A stretch of DNA of 64,000 bases from Thermothielavioides terrestris NRRL 8126 (Eukaryota > Ascomycota > Sordariomycetes > Sordariales > Chaetomiaceae), in NCBI RefSeq assembly GCF_000226115.1, contig NC_016457.1, positions 1,674,001 to 1,738,000 of the forward strand, written 5' to 3'. Every line of letters begins with the position of its first letter. Position 1 is the first letter of the stretch. Both the position numbers and the translations under genes were made by a program. A model generated the notes under the pieces. It saw only the letters and a list, made by a program, of their open reading frames with translations. It ran no database searches and was not told the DNA's origin. Shown here in pieces: positions 22,034 through 34,452 of the stretch.

Positions 22034-22481
22034 TGGTCCATGTCATATATGCCTGTATGACAACTTTCCGAATGGAAAAAGGATTGATATCCTGGATTTC
22101 TCACATCATGGACAACCAGTGCGATGCTTGTTCGAGTGCAGTTTGAGTGCTGCGACTGGCCAACCCACCCTGAGTATCCGAGGTAGATGGTACCTATCTA
22201 CTCTGGCCAAAGGTCAAATACGCCACAAGAAGTAAATTGCCTATTTACCTCTACCATAAGGGGCAAATAATAACAGTGTGCACGCATGGGGTACTTACGA
22301 ACAGGACTACATAAATACATCCATCAGCAACAGGTAACCACACGCTCGCTATGCCCTTCCCACCCTGAAAACGCCAGTCGCCTAACTCGAACGAACGATC
22401 TTCAAAGCCCTATCCCATTCCTGTCCCTCACCATGCCCAACACCACGCAAAAGAGAACCACGCTGCGACCCGGCCTCACTG
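22034..22481. other. Convergent intergenic region
   Basis: 3' flanks of Zrg17 and Dug3, which point toward each other. No gene or clear repeat. Confidence 0.5.
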
Positions 22482-24202
22482 CTACGCCAACTCAGGAAAC
22501 AGCCGCGCGATCTTATTGGGATTGCCAAACTCCGTGCGTACCGGCTCCGGCGTGACGGGGCTCGCGTCAAAGTACTGCTGCGCCATCGCCGCCGCGCCAG
22601 GGCGGTGCGCCGCCGCCTCCACCGCGCTCAGCGACGCCCGCTTCTTCTTGATGTTCCCCTGCGCGGGCGGCTGCTGCGGCGCGGGCCGGGCGATCGGCGG
22701 GTCGGTGAGCGCCCTGATGTCCGTCGGCGGGGGAGGTACTTGAAGGGCTTGCGGGTCTGGCGCCGCGGTTTCGGCGTGTGAGAGGGGCGTGCGGGAGTGG
22801 GGTAGCGTCGAGGCGGTGGAGGAGAAGGCGTCTGGCGTGCAGGAGCGGGAGAGACTGGAGGGAATGGTCGGGATGGTGGGACCCCGGAAGCGCTGCTTGT
22901 GCGGTTCCGGCTGCTCGGGGAAGTGGGGTGCGGAGGGAATCGCCGGGATGGAGCCTGGGGGACTGAAGGGGGTGCCGGACCGAGATGTATCTTTTTCATT
23001 GGCAGAGAGTCCCTTGGTGCGGACGAAGGCGGTTGAGCGGCGGTGGTGTGGATTGCGGTCGTAGTACCGGTCTATGATTGGGTGGACCATGACGGTCTGG
23101 TTGTGGATTGTGAGAATCGAGTTGGTTGGGACGTTAACCCAATTTTCTAAAGACTTGTCAGCGCTGATGTGCTGCCTGGGTCAGATATGGGCCGTCGTAC
23201 CTCTTTCGAACGTCAGCGGTTCGCTGGCCACCAGGACCACATCCGCCCCCTTATCGCTCCGCTCCATCAGGTAGTGTTGGCTATCGGGCGTTGGCGCTCT
23301 CGTTTCCCACAGCGTGCCCGACGAGTAGTACAGGCTGGCAGCCTCGTCGGACGAGCTGCCGACATAACGAGTACAGATGATGCTGTGGCCGTCCGTGACG
23401 GCGAAGTTCAAGAGACTCCTGGTGTCCACGTTCTCGGCGTGGATGACGCTCTCGGGAATATTGTCGATCAGCTCGTTGATCAGGGCAATCGTCTTGAGCA
23501 TCGCCTTCCTGAGCACCGTCGGCCCGAAGCCGTTCTCGGGCTGGGAGCTGGGGTCGTGTCCCATACGTTCCAGGGTGTCGAGGAACAAGGCGAACGCCCA
23601 TTCGCTGTCGGTCCCGCCTACTACGCCCAGGTACCACTTGTCGGCCAGCCGTTCGCCGAGCCTCCTCTTGATCTGCTTCCACCCGCCCAGGCCACCGTTA
23701 TGCATCCACATCAAGCTGCCGTGACAGAATGGGTGGCAGTTGTCCTCGCTCAGAGAGCCTTCGGTGGTCGCGCGGACGTGGGCAAAGATCAACCGCGACG
23801 CCGTCTTGGAAGCCAATCGGTGCAGGTTCACACAGTTCCAGGCGGGTGTGGTCGAGGTGAAGAGGCACGGCGCGGCGCCGAGTTTCGGGTCGGTGTAGAA
23901 GCCAATGCCGAAGCCATCGGCATTGTTCTGTCCGCGACGAGTGTCCTATGTGACGGAGGTAATCATGTGAGCTCGAATCCCTCAAGTCAAGAGGTACTGC
24001 GGAGGGGGTGAGGGGCGGGGTACAAGTCGGAGGCGTGAGTCAAACGACTGCTTGAGGATAGAGTGCGCCGGATCGAGGACGAGCTTCGAGAGCAGGATCT
24101 CGTCGCTGCCTTTGTACACCTGCCAAATTCGAGCAGGGTCAGCAACCACTATCTTTTCGGTAAGAGACAATGATGGGACGGTCTTACCAGGAACCTGCAC
24201 AT
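22482..24202 (-). CDS. DUG3: Glutamine amidotransferase-like subunit of the glutathione-degrading DUG complex
   Basis: Four exons (24188-24202, 24024-24119, 23201-23945, 22482-23146) give 506 residues. The first exon encodes only MCRFL; Cys2 is the N-terminal nucleophile of class-II amidotransferases. Further blocks are DTRRGQNNADGFGIGFY, RLIFAHVRATTEGS, HNGGLGGW and GGTDSEWAFALFLD, all in the order seen in Dug3/GATase-2 proteins. The C-terminal 200 residues are Ser/Pro-rich with a KKKR patch and are poorly conserved in the family. In yeast Dug3 works with Dug2 to cleave the gamma-glutamyl bond of glutathione in the cytosol; the same role is inferred. Divergent from Mgm1. Confidence 0.9.
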
Positions 24203-25521
24203 GGTGGCGGATTGTGCCCCAGATGAGGCAGGCGAAGGAGCGGAGGCGCAAGTCGAGTGGTGGAGGGGTTCGCTTTGGAACGACTTGCAACAAGGGTGAA
24301 GAAAACGGGCAGAGCCTGCTCAGCAATTCCCAATCGGGTCCAGTCCTCAACCAAAGTTGCGCGATGGTGTGACGAGCAGCCCGCGTGCGGATGCAACTTC
24401 ACCGAAGCGGCGTGGGTCTGGAGTATGCAAGTGAGTCAGGAACGAACAAGGGCATGGCTCGAGGCAACTTCCCGATCGCAGGGCTGACGAAATCGACCAC
24501 TCAAATGGCGGGATCCTCCAAGTTTCAGCGAGCAAACTCCGGAGTACCTCTGACCTGCACACACGCGAGAGCAAAACTGCGGAACCCTACATTAGCTGGG
24601 TTTCAGATCTCTGAGAAAACAAGAGAACAGAACCAGCGAAACAGAGCGGTCAAAATACTTTTCATGGTTTCCACACTAGCTCGAACTGCACCGTCGAGCC
24701 CGGTAGACAACTGAGACTTTGAGGTGTATCTGACTGGCTTCTGCCGTGATACACCTGCCGCTGAGACGGGCCAGGGTCCATGCAGTGCCCTCAGAAATGT
24801 AGTGTACACAGGTAGAGAGGGGCCTTTTTCCCCTCCACCATACCGAACAGTATCTTCTTCCTCTCGACATCGCTCGGTGTCTTTTCGCCCTCAAGTCTCC
24901 TACACTAGCTACCCGGTTGTTCGCTCCAAGAAGTTGCACAATGAGCCTGACGTTATGTTGCATTCCAGTCCCGACAAATGTTGCAGGGGCTGTGTGGAAC
25001 TTTGGTTGCAGCAACAGGGCCACCCCATCAGAACGAATAATCCTGTTTCATTACTGTAATGCGTACGGAGTAAGGTATTCAAGAGTACTCGAGACGCTTT
25101 GCTGATTGTGCTGTTGTTAAGGCTAAGTCGACGCATATTTAGGTACCCTCACTATGGCGCTCTGAGAAGGCAAAGAAGAAAGGAACTCAAAGGGGTACCC
25201 AGGATAAATCGCCAGGCAGATCATTGATTGGGAACATGACTTCCCAGCATACCACAGTATGCACGTTGGCCTTCAGTTATTGTTAGTTAACTAAACCCCA
25301 GCTGAGCGATTGCAATTAAACCGTAGAGAGTCCAGCAGCCGCAGCGAGGTGGGGCTTGTCCCTTGTCCCCCAATTTCCAAACCGCGGCATGGACATCGTC
25401 ATTTGCTGCAGAAGCATCCATCTCTCGATAGGTAGCCAGCGTGTTGCGTTCCGGCTCAACCCCGGCACCGCCGATTTCCATGCTGCCGTAAACTATTCCC
25501 ACCGCCGCTGCCCGCACCACG
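24203..25521. other. Divergent intergenic region, 1.3 kb
   Basis: Between the starts of Dug3 (leftward) and Mgm1 (rightward); should hold both promoters. Several overlapping frames near 24390-25060 lack motifs and mirror each other. Confidence 0.5.
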
Positions 25522-28489
25522 ATGAGCGCGCAGCTCCGTGCAGCTGGGGCAATGGCGACGGCGCCCCTCGCCGCCCGTCACGCCACGGTCCGCGCTGTCC
25601 GACACTTCCACCAACTGCCCACCGGCGGCATCCAGCGCGCCGAACTCGCCGCTCGCAGCTTTCGGAGATCGCTGCAGTTTCCCGCAAATGCCTACCACAA
25701 TGCCGTCATTGTCCGAAACGCCTCCTTTGCGCGCCTGCTGCCGAAGCTGGCCCTCAAGTTCGTCAGGATCCCCGCCCTTTTTGGCGGCCTGGCAATCGGC
25801 ACCGTGGGCTGGATACAGTATCAGGCAATTCGTAAGGACGACTCGTGACAATAGGGCCTGATTTGCCTGCGAGGTCCCTCGCTAACAGCGCGCAGAGGTC
25901 AGTAACTCGGCGCAGGAGATGTACGGCAACATGAAAAACGCCGTCACGTCCACCGCCTCGAGCCTCTGGGGAGGCGCCAAGGACATTGCAGAACAAACGA
26001 AACGCGGGTGGAGCAACACCAAAGAACAGTTCGAGATGCCCGAATGGCTCGACAAAATCATGCGGGGGGAGGGCGAGGCCGGCTCTGGCAGGCATGGCTC
26101 GGGTGGACAGGGCGGGCCAGGCGGGCCGGAACCGCCGCTGCAGAGCAGGGTCGGCGCCGCCGCCGTTGCAGGTGCTTCGGCCGCCGCATATGGCTATGAT
26201 CAGTCCGACGAACATGACGACCGGACGCCCGAGGAGATCCTGAAGGACGACCAGATGATGTACATCACGAAGCGGATGATTGAGATCCGGAACCTGCTCC
26301 AGAAAGTCGGCCAGTCCAGCACTGTCACGCTACCGTCTATTGTCGTGATTGGGTCGCAGTCATCGGGGAAGAGCTCAGTCTTGGAAGCTATCGTCGGCCA
26401 CGAGTTCCTACCGAAGGGGAGCAATATGATCACCCGGCGACCGATCGAGCTAACACTAGTGAACGACCCTGAAGCTCGGGCCGATTATGGCGAATTCCCT
26501 GATCTCGGTCTGACGAGGGTCACCGACTTCTCTTTGATTCAGAAGACCCTCACGGAGCTCAACCAATCCGTTCCCGAGTCTCTATGCGTTACAGACGACC
26601 CCATCCGGCTCACGATCCATTCGCCAAAGATACCCGACCTATCGCTTATCGACCTCCCCGGCTACATCCAGGTGGCCGGGGAGAACCAGCCGCGGGAGCT
26701 GAAGCGGAAGATCTCGGAGCTTTGCGACAAGTATATCCGAGGCCCCAACATTATCCTGGCCATTTCAGCTGCCGATACGGATCTGGCGAACTCGACCGCT
26801 CTGCAGGCCAGCCGCAGAGTCGATCCCAGAGGCGAAAGGACGATTGGCGTCATCACCAAGATGGATTTGGTCGAGCCGGAAAAGGGGGCGGCGATTCTGA
26901 ACGACAGGCAATACCCCCTTCGCTTGGGTTATGTTGGTGTGATCTCCAAGCTGCCTCCGCAGACCGGCCTTTTCAGGAGAGAGGCCAGCAACCTCCTAGC
27001 AGGCATTAACAGGAACGAGAAGTCCTTCTTTAACTCGTATCCAGCCCAGTTCGGGCCAGAATCCGGGGTTAGTACCGGCACCATCACGCTCCGCAAGAAG
27101 CTGCTGCAGGTTCTGGAGCAGCAGATGTCCTCCAGGCTACAGGAGACGACAGACGCCATCCAGCGGGAGCTCGAGGAGACCACGTATCAATTCAAGGTCC
27201 AGTACAACGAGCAGCCCATGAGCGCCGAGGCCTACTTGGCCGCGAGCCTGGACGATTTCAAGCACCAATTTCACGAATTTACCTCCAGCTTTGGCCGTGC
27301 CCAGCTGAACAGCCTTCTCAAGGACGCCCTCGACCAGAAGGTGCTTGACCAGCTTGCAGCAAGATATTGGAACAGGCCGATAGAAGACCTTTTGGTCGCG
27401 CCCCCGGAGCCGGATAATATTGCCGATCTGCCGAAGGCTGACCCGGACTCTCCTTATTGGCATCGTCAGCTCGACACGGCTACGTCAGCGCTCACCAGGC
27501 TCGGCGTGGGCCGTCTCGCAGCAACGGTGGCCGCCTCGGCTGTGCAGTCTAATATCGACAAGCTCCTCGACAAGTCATCCTTCGCCAAGCACCCCTCCGC
27601 TCGCAAGGTCATCAGCGAGGCCGCGTCCACCGTGCTCGCCGACCGGTCGTACGCCACAAGCGACGGCATCGAGATCTCGCTCAAGCCGTACAAGTTCGAC
27701 CCCGACATCCAACCGGACGAGTGGGCCCAGGGTCGGGAACACGTCGTGGGCGTCCTGGAGGGCGAGCTCAAGCAGTGCCAAGCGGCCATGAAGAGCCTCG
27801 AGGCGTCCGTCGGTGGCAAAAAGAAGCTCAAGGAGGTCATGTCGTTCGTCGACAAGGCGCGCAAGGGCGAGATCATTGTTGAGGGCGACCACCCCAGCGG
27901 AGCGGGCGGGTTCAGCGCCGCGCTTCTCGCACGAGGTAACTATCCCCCTTCCTGTGCTCTACCTCCTCCCTCCCCATCAACTCTCCGACAAAATCCTAAC
28001 AACCCCCAACCAGGCCGCGAAGCCGTCTTCCTCCGCGACCGCGCCGACATCATCAACTTGCGCATCCTCGCCGCCAAGTCACGCCAGTGCCGTCGGCCCG
28101 AGAACAAGTACTACTGCCCAGAGGTCTTCCTCGACGCCGTCGCCTCCAAGCTGGCCCGCAACGCCGTGCTCTTCCTGCAGGTCGAGATGCTGCACGACTT
28201 CTACGTCCGCTTCCCGCGCGAGGTCGAGGCCAAGCTGCGCGAGCACATGTCGGCCGCCGGCGGCGGCGGGCTCGAGCGCTTCGCCCGCGAGGACCCCAAG
28301 GTCCGCCGCCACCTCGATCTGATCCAGCGCAAGGAGCTGCTCGAGCTGGTCCTGGCCAAGATCGAGGACTTGCACCGCTTCGGGGCCGGGGCCGGTGCTG
28401 GCGCGGGCGTGGGTGTGGGTGGAATCGGCAAGGACGCTGCTGCTGGGGAGATGGCGAAGAGGAGGGGGAGGAGGTCGATCTTGTTTTAG
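25522..28489 (+). CDS. MGM1: Mitochondrial dynamin-like GTPase, inner-membrane fusion
   Basis: Three exons (25522-25831, 25896-27935, 28014-28489) give 941 residues. The N-terminus is a basic, Ser/Arg-rich presequence. It is followed by a membrane segment (IPALFGGLAIGTVGW) and, near residue 190, an Ala/Gly-rich hydrophobic stretch, VGAAAVAGASAAAYGY, which suits rhomboid cleavage into long and short forms. The GTPase shows G1 GSQSSGKSS, DLPGYIQV (G3) and TKMD (G4). The middle and GED-like parts follow (YCPEVFLDAVASKLARN, FYVRFPREVEAKL). Mgm1/OPA1 fuses inner membranes and shapes cristae. The third intron boundary (27936-28013) is stop-free, so retention would add 26 residues; splicing is favoured because of its T/C-rich end and family alignment. 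Confidence 0.92.
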
Positions 28490-29416
28490 GTAGCCGCCCC
28501 GCCGCGCCGCGCCGCGCCACTGGCTGTGGGCGGTGTGAGTGAGAGAGCGCGCGCCAGGAGGGAAACAACGTCTTTTGCATAGCTGCTGCGAGTAGTGCTC
28601 GGGGCAGATGGGACTCGGCGTTTTGAGGATGAGATTCTGGGACGGGGGGTTGGTGTTCGGCTGCAGCGGTTTTCTGGTCTTTCCTCTCCGGGTCGTTTTT
28701 CTTTCATTTGTTCGTGTCCGGCTGGCTTGTTGGAACGCACGAGCAGGCGTGCTGTGTAGTGTTGTTACTAGGTGTGGACAGAGCTGCTCGGAATACCCCC
28801 CTCGAGCCTACAATATACTGGTACAAGGATATCTATGGAGTCAGGGAGTGATGATGGCCGACCACGGGAAGTCGCTCAGTCGATGTAATAGGCTCACATC
28901 TTCCCAACCTGCCACAGTCTGGTATGTACAATATCATACAGGCAGTGCAGTGTATGATCCAATTTGGTGACATGAATCCAAGCGCATCTCGCCGCCTCCG
29001 TCCCTTGTAAACCTTCTCAGTCATGCTACCGTGTCCCCCAAAGATGGAAGAACAACACGAAGAGAAAACAGGGACGCCTCAAATTCGCTGGTTGATCGAC
29101 ACCCTCCCGTTCCCGTTTTTTTATCCTTGCCCAACCGTAGTACACGGACAAAAAGCGAGATGGCAATGCGGATCATTAACACAATCAGCGAAATAGCACA
29201 AGCAGGCGGATTGTGCGCCCTTTTGCTTTTCTCCCCGTCCTTCACGAGCGCTTCCCATCCTACACCCGCCGACTCGCCCAGTCCACACAACCTTTGCACC
29301 ATCCCTCGCATCCCTCGCCCACCTCGCCCCGTTCTCTTCCCCGACCTCTTTCTTTTCCCAGGAAAACCAGGTAAGATGTATGCGCGAGACCTCGGGCTTC
29401 GCAAGGGGGTATGCAT
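28490..29416. other. Convergent intergenic region, 0.9 kb
   Basis: 3' flanks of Mgm1 and Irc22. Begins with GCCGC-rich sequence after the Mgm1 stop and then becomes less GC-rich. No gene recognised. Confidence 0.5.
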
Positions 29417-30424
29417 CTATTTCGCCCTGCGCCGCGCCACGGGGCGGTTGAGGTGGTGGTCGGGGATCCAGCTCTCGTCGTAGCCCTTGCTGTCGGCGCC
29501 GCTGGCGGCGCCGGCCGACTCGGAGCCCGACAGCGGCTCGGCCTCGGCGGCCGAAGCCGCCTTGCGGCCCTTCTTGTGGCCGCCCTTGGAGCGGCCCGCG
29601 TGCGGGAAGAGCGCCTCAATCCAAGTCTTGTAGACGAAGTAGAGCGTCGCGCCGAAGACGCCGGTGAGGAAGAGGTAGAGGAAGATGCTGGCAGCGGGTT
29701 AGAGATTGTGTTGGTTTGATTAGACGGATTTGGTTTAGTGGGGGAAGGTGGGAGGAGGAGAGGAAGGCTTACATTTGAGGGTCGAAGATGCTAGTCGGGG
29801 GGTCGACGATGCTGGCGGGACCGCTGTGGGCCTGGACCTGGAAGATCTGGCTCGTGGCCGCGTTGGAGATGATGGCGACGAGCTCCACAATGACGTCCTG
29901 GGGCATCATGTCGAGGACGAACTGGAAGGGAAGCTGGTGCTTCGCGCCGGCCGGGATGGAGACGTCGTACCGGACGGCCGTCAGGTTTCGAAGAATGGCG
30001 GCGGACGCGGGAGCGTCATCGGGCAAGGGCTTGGTGGTCTTGAGCATTCCACCAACGAAGGCGACGTCAATTGGCGTCTCCTCGTGGTTGGTAATCTCGA
30101 TCAGCGCTTTGGTGATCCGGCCGTTGACGATCTTGACGCCGAAGATGTCGGCATCGGGGAAGGTCGTCTCGATATCGGCCTTGAGGTCGGGCTGGTCGAC
30201 TTTCGCCGACGTGCCGGATTGGGCGTCGGCCTGGGACGGTTCTGTATGAGCACTTGTTGCGGGGACCTGTCGAGGGGAGCAAAAAGGGGTCGGAGAGGCG
30301 TCGGGGCGGCATTGGGATCAGTGACGAGGACGGGGGCAACGCTTCAACTCACATCGTCCTGGGCAAAGGCCGTCGCAACGCGGAGAGCGAGCAGGGCGAT
30401 GTAAGACCACTTGAAGTTGACCAT
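29417..30424 (-). CDS. IRC22: TRAP-alpha-like ER membrane protein, Irc22 family
   Basis: Three exons (30353-30424, 29773-30266, 29417-29687) give 278 residues. The N-terminal signal peptide is [17 protein letters not shown]. The lumenal part has a beta-rich domain ([34 protein letters not shown]) and an N-glycosylation sequon in LRNLTAV. A single membrane segment, [20 protein letters not shown], is followed by a basic, Gly/Lys/Ala-rich cytosolic tail. This is the arrangement of the fungal Irc22/TRAP-alpha family, thought to associate with the translocon; direct function in fungi is poorly known. Phases of all three exons join, and the ATG at 30424 opens the signal peptide. Confidence 0.85.
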
Positions 30425-33400
30425 TGTGCCGGATTCCGAAGAGAAAAAGGGGAAAGGGGGAGGTGTTGACGAAGGGGAGAGGGAAGGAGGCAGTTGGGGG
30501 TTTGGGAGGAAGGTCCAAATCCCAACTGGGAGCTTCGAAGAATCGATGTCGTAAAAACGTGTGTGCAATCTGGTCAATTGTCGCTAGCGCGCCGCTTGGC
30601 TCAAACACTCCGGCACGAGGTCACTGCAGTCGTTACCCCAAATATGCACATATCGGAATAACTACTCATCGGGGTTTGCGGATTAAGCAGAGACAGTTGG
30701 ACAGGGGGGTTCAACTCGTCATCGACCTCGCAAGTCCTCTCGCAGGTTACCACAATTTCATATGGGAACGCTTAAAATGATGGAATGAACAAGACCAGGT
30801 AACAAGGCTCTGACCAGCTATTTGTTGAGTTTGAAGTCGTTTTGTTCCCGGCCAGCTTGATCTTCGTATCTGGCATTTCCAACGCAAGTTGGAACAGTTC
30901 ATTGATCAATCAGTAATCTGATGGACGAACACTGGGTGACAGGCTCTCCACTAATTAGTAGTCACCCGCTCACCTCTTCACCTCACCTTCCAAGGTCGGA
31001 GCAGTGAAGAGCCCGTGTCTGGTACGAGACTTGCGCCGATGTGGCTGCATCCTCTGGGGAAAAAGATCCATGGGTGCGGCAGATCGCTTTGTCATGGATT
31101 TCACAACACTGCCCAGTTCGGGTGTGGACTCGATATGCCCGACCGCGAAGACAACCTTAATGACCGTTGAGCCGCAATGAGTGTCGTCGGCCGAGGAACC
31201 CGCATGCTGCCATTGAGTCGTCCAGCTGGCTGACACAGCCTTCCTGGGTAATTGCTCCGTACTGTGCACTTCGTGGATTCCTGGATCATCGAAAGGTAAG
31301 ACACAAATGTGTATCTCCACACCGCTAACCCGGAGACCAGCGCTCTCGAGACCTCAGCAGTTCGGATGACCTGGAACTCCCCCATACCAGTGGCAAACGG
31401 CACCCGTGGCAACAGATCGCTCTGGATTTAATTAGCCTTCGATGCAGCGTCCACGTCGATTACAGCGCTCACAGACTAGGCGGCACCGAGAAGGAAGTCC
31501 ACGCATCGAGCACAACGAGAGATCGAGCCCTCCACTGCTGCTGAAGCCGAGCCGTTTAAACAGTTGACAGGACCAAGCGATTGTTGGGTGTTTACACAGT
31601 AGATTCGCAAAACCAAAGGTCGCTGAAAAACCGCCACAAGGAACGCTTGACAGCAAAATGGGGCAGGGATTTGGTTCGGCAATGGCCTGTCAAGCTGAAC
31701 GAATCCGACCGATCGGCCGAGTAGCCAGGTGTGATGCCGCCGCGAGCATTCCGACCCTGCTTCTATGGATAACGTGAACTCAATTTGACTGTGAACCTAT
31801 CAGGTACAGGTAGTTGGCAGCCAGCAGCAACTTGAGCTGTCTTCAAAGTCGCCTACCTTCCATGGTGTGTCGGAGACTCTTAGATGGCACTGGTCCACAA
31901 GCAGCCACGAACCCTCAAGCCATGATCGCCACTATGGGCCCCTGTTGCGGACTGTGCATGTGCAAGGTTACATGAACTGGTGATTGGATGAGACATTGCA
32001 GATACCCTCCTTCTGTTGTTGATTACCTGAGCTACCTGGGGGTTAGTTAAGCTACAGTACTTGGGAATCCCAAGCGACTGTCACCGTCGAATCGGAGTGA
32101 CTGACGGCCCCAACAACCTTGCCACCAGAGAGCCGTGTGAGAGACCAGCGCAACCAAATTGCCACACCAACACGCTTTCTCGACTTTGCCATATGCGGCT
32201 CCCGCTCAAAGGAACGGTGCACTAGTGTAGTCTCGGGATGGCGTTGAAAGCTGAATCGCGCGCCTCGGCAGGTCAATGTTCCAGCTGGGATTGGACAGGA
32301 CCTCGTGCTCGGCTCATGCAACCCCTGCCGACTGCCGAGCTGCGGGAGAGCCGTGCTGGATCTTGATTTGCGGCCAGATCCTGTGCCAAACCCCTGGTCC
32401 CTGGTTCGGATGCACCACCCTTTCAGGGCCAACCCAGACCCTCCCCCACCGTGCTCCCCGCCCAGCGCCGTGAATAAAACGGTCCTCGCAACCACGTTCG
32501 TCGAAGGTAGGATGCGCCGCCGGCTGCCGGATCGCCACTCCACTTGTTTCCGGTTTGCTGTTCGAAGGCCACGCGCAATCCAAAGGGCCGTCAACTGCTA
32601 ACCCTGCCCACCTACTCTCATCTCGCCTGTGGCCCGCCTCATCGAACCTCGATGGCGAAAGTCTCACCTGCGAGTGCGCTCCGTCAGCCAGAAGCGGCCT
32701 CCGGCTGCGTTGTAGCGGCGAATGTATGGCCCAAGCCCATTCCAATGGCGCTGTCGTTCTGCTGTCTGCTGTGATCGAGCTCCTGGTGCGCGACGGCAGA
32801 GCTTGAGGGTGCCGTGGCTCGCTCCCAGCTCCCTGCCTGTTCCCCTCGGGTGTCTCCCTGGCCGTCGAGCAACACCCAACCCTGATGATCGCTGCCTCCA
32901 CATCGGTGCCACGCCATGCAAGGTTGTAAGGCAAGGCTTCCTTGTTCATCATCCGACAGAGGTTCAGCTGTCGACTGCAATGGCATCTTCACCTCGTTGC
33001 CCAGCTGTTCGCGATTGGGAGTGGTCACATGCCGGTCCCTAGCTAACTTGCCCGGCGAACACTTCTCTTTTATTTCCAGGCCGCATGAGGCCCCTTGCAG
33101 GAGTCTGGGCTGACTATATAGCATCATCTACCCCCTGACGCTCCTTCTATGCTGGCTCTTGTGCATGACCTCTTCTCACTGGCCTCGATTCCTGGATACG
33201 ACGTTCAACCACGCCGGACATGCTCTCTGCATGATCTCCATCTCCTTTGAAAGCACTTCGCTCCGTGACCCACGGACGCACTCTGCGTGAAGAGTCACGA
33301 GCAAGGCACTCAAGCTTGTAAGCAGAGGCTCTTGGGCCCTACAGATTCTCGTGTCGGTGGACGCAACTCCGCCTGCCCGCCCAGACGGGACAGCTTCTTC

Positions 33401-33453
33401 TCAAGCAAACCCTGTCCGTTGGTTGCGTTCCCTCTATTCTGCCGCAGCAAGTC
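30425..33453. other. Long intergenic region, 3.0 kb
   Basis: No supported gene. Frames between 32050 and 33130 overlap on both strands, lack domains, and several start only at non-ATG codons. A TATA-like word at 33115 is the only regulatory sequence noted. The stretch may hold promoters of Irc22 and the unknown gene at 33454, or a non-coding transcript, but nothing in the sequence shows it. Confidence 0.5.
33115..33121 (+). promoter_or_regulatory. TATA-like element
   Basis: TATATAG in a GACTATATAGC context, 333 bp before the ATG at 33454 and followed by CT-rich sequence. Position and sequence fit a core promoter with a long leader; no experimental support can be seen. Confidence 0.35.
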
Positions 33454-34452
33454 ATGGCAGCAGCTCGTGCGGGTGAACAGCCCTTCCAAGAGGGACAGGT
33501 ACATCACGGCTACCCCCATTTTAGCTGAAACCTTCTCGTGAGGCATATGCAAACCTGTTAACGCTGCTCCCGTGCAGGCCTTCCTGGATGGCCAGTTCGA
33601 CATCGTTGACTGGTACCCGTACTTCCAGTCCTGCGTGCGGTACTTTCTCAAGCACGCGCAGTACAACGGCCCCGTGCAATTCCTCGCCGCCTTCATCAAC
33701 ATCCAGCTGCCCTTCCAGAAAGCCCAGGCCGAATTCCTCCTCTCGCACACCCCGAGTCCCGCAGCCGTCGCAGCCGCGGCGGCAGCAGGCCTCGCGCCTC
33801 CACCAGCAGCACCGCCACCTCCTCCAGCAGCGCTAGGCGACGGCGGCGTCGGCGTTCCCCTCACGTACAGCACGGCAACAACGACGACGCTGCAGCCGTA
33901 CATCCGGCGGCTGGTGGCGACGGGCTTCGACTTCCCCGGCGTGCTGCACAGCTTCTTCGGCGACGACTGGGAGCGGGGCGTGCGCCCGCTGTGCGAGCTG
34001 GAGCGCCGCAACTACATGTTCGCGGCCAAGAGCGGCTCCTGGCTCGAGGTCAAGCGCGCCTACGACGGTGCGGGCGCCGACGAGGCCGTGCCGTTCCTCC
34101 GGCCGCTGCGCAACGTCTCCGAGGCCGAGATCGTCGCCGCCGAGGCGGCGTGGAGTGAGTGGCTTGCTATGCAGGACTGGTAGGTTATTTTGTTTTCTTC
34201 TCGTTCTTTGGTTGGTTGTCTGGTTGAATACTCTTTGTTTTCCTGGATGTCGAGAGGGGGGCTTGACGGTGTTGGGCCGCAAAAAAAGCGATGTTGAGGT
34301 GAGCAAGGGTTATCGAGCTTGTGGCAGATGCTCATGGTCTGAATAGGATGCTAGGACCGCGATCGGTGGAGACAGGGGCTCCCGGCGCGGCATCATCTTC
34401 TGGCTGGGGGAGACAGCCTCCAGATGGCGGGGTGCGGGTTAAGCGGGAGTAG
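33454..34452 (+). CDS. Conserved fungal protein of unknown function
   Basis: Three exons (33454-33498, 33578-34179, 34347-34452) give 250 residues. The first exon, MAAARAGEQPFQEGQ, joins to AFLDGQFDIVDWYPYFQSC, an Asp/Trp/Tyr-rich block. Next come LAAFINIQLPFQK, a Ala/Pro low-complexity stretch of about 35 residues, TLQPYIRRLVATGFDFPGVL, FFGDDWERGV, ERRNYMFAAKSGSWLEVK and SEAEIVAAEAAWSEWLAMQDW. A frame stop follows at 34181. A GT-AG intron starting inside the Trp codon joins instead to MLGPRS and a Gly/Pro/Ser-rich tail ending VKRE, which keeps phase and is preferred. No enzyme motif, signal peptide or membrane segment. It resembles a widespread Pezizomycotina hypothetical family; I cannot name a function. 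Confidence 0.75.

Noticed and set aside
23966..23985. Word CTCGAATCCC resembling a tRNA B box
   Set aside because: It lies in an intron of Dug3 and has no A box at a suitable distance.
32052..32952. Two long minus-strand frames
   Set aside because: They overlap each other and plus-strand frames, have no domain and match the composition of nearby non-coding DNA.
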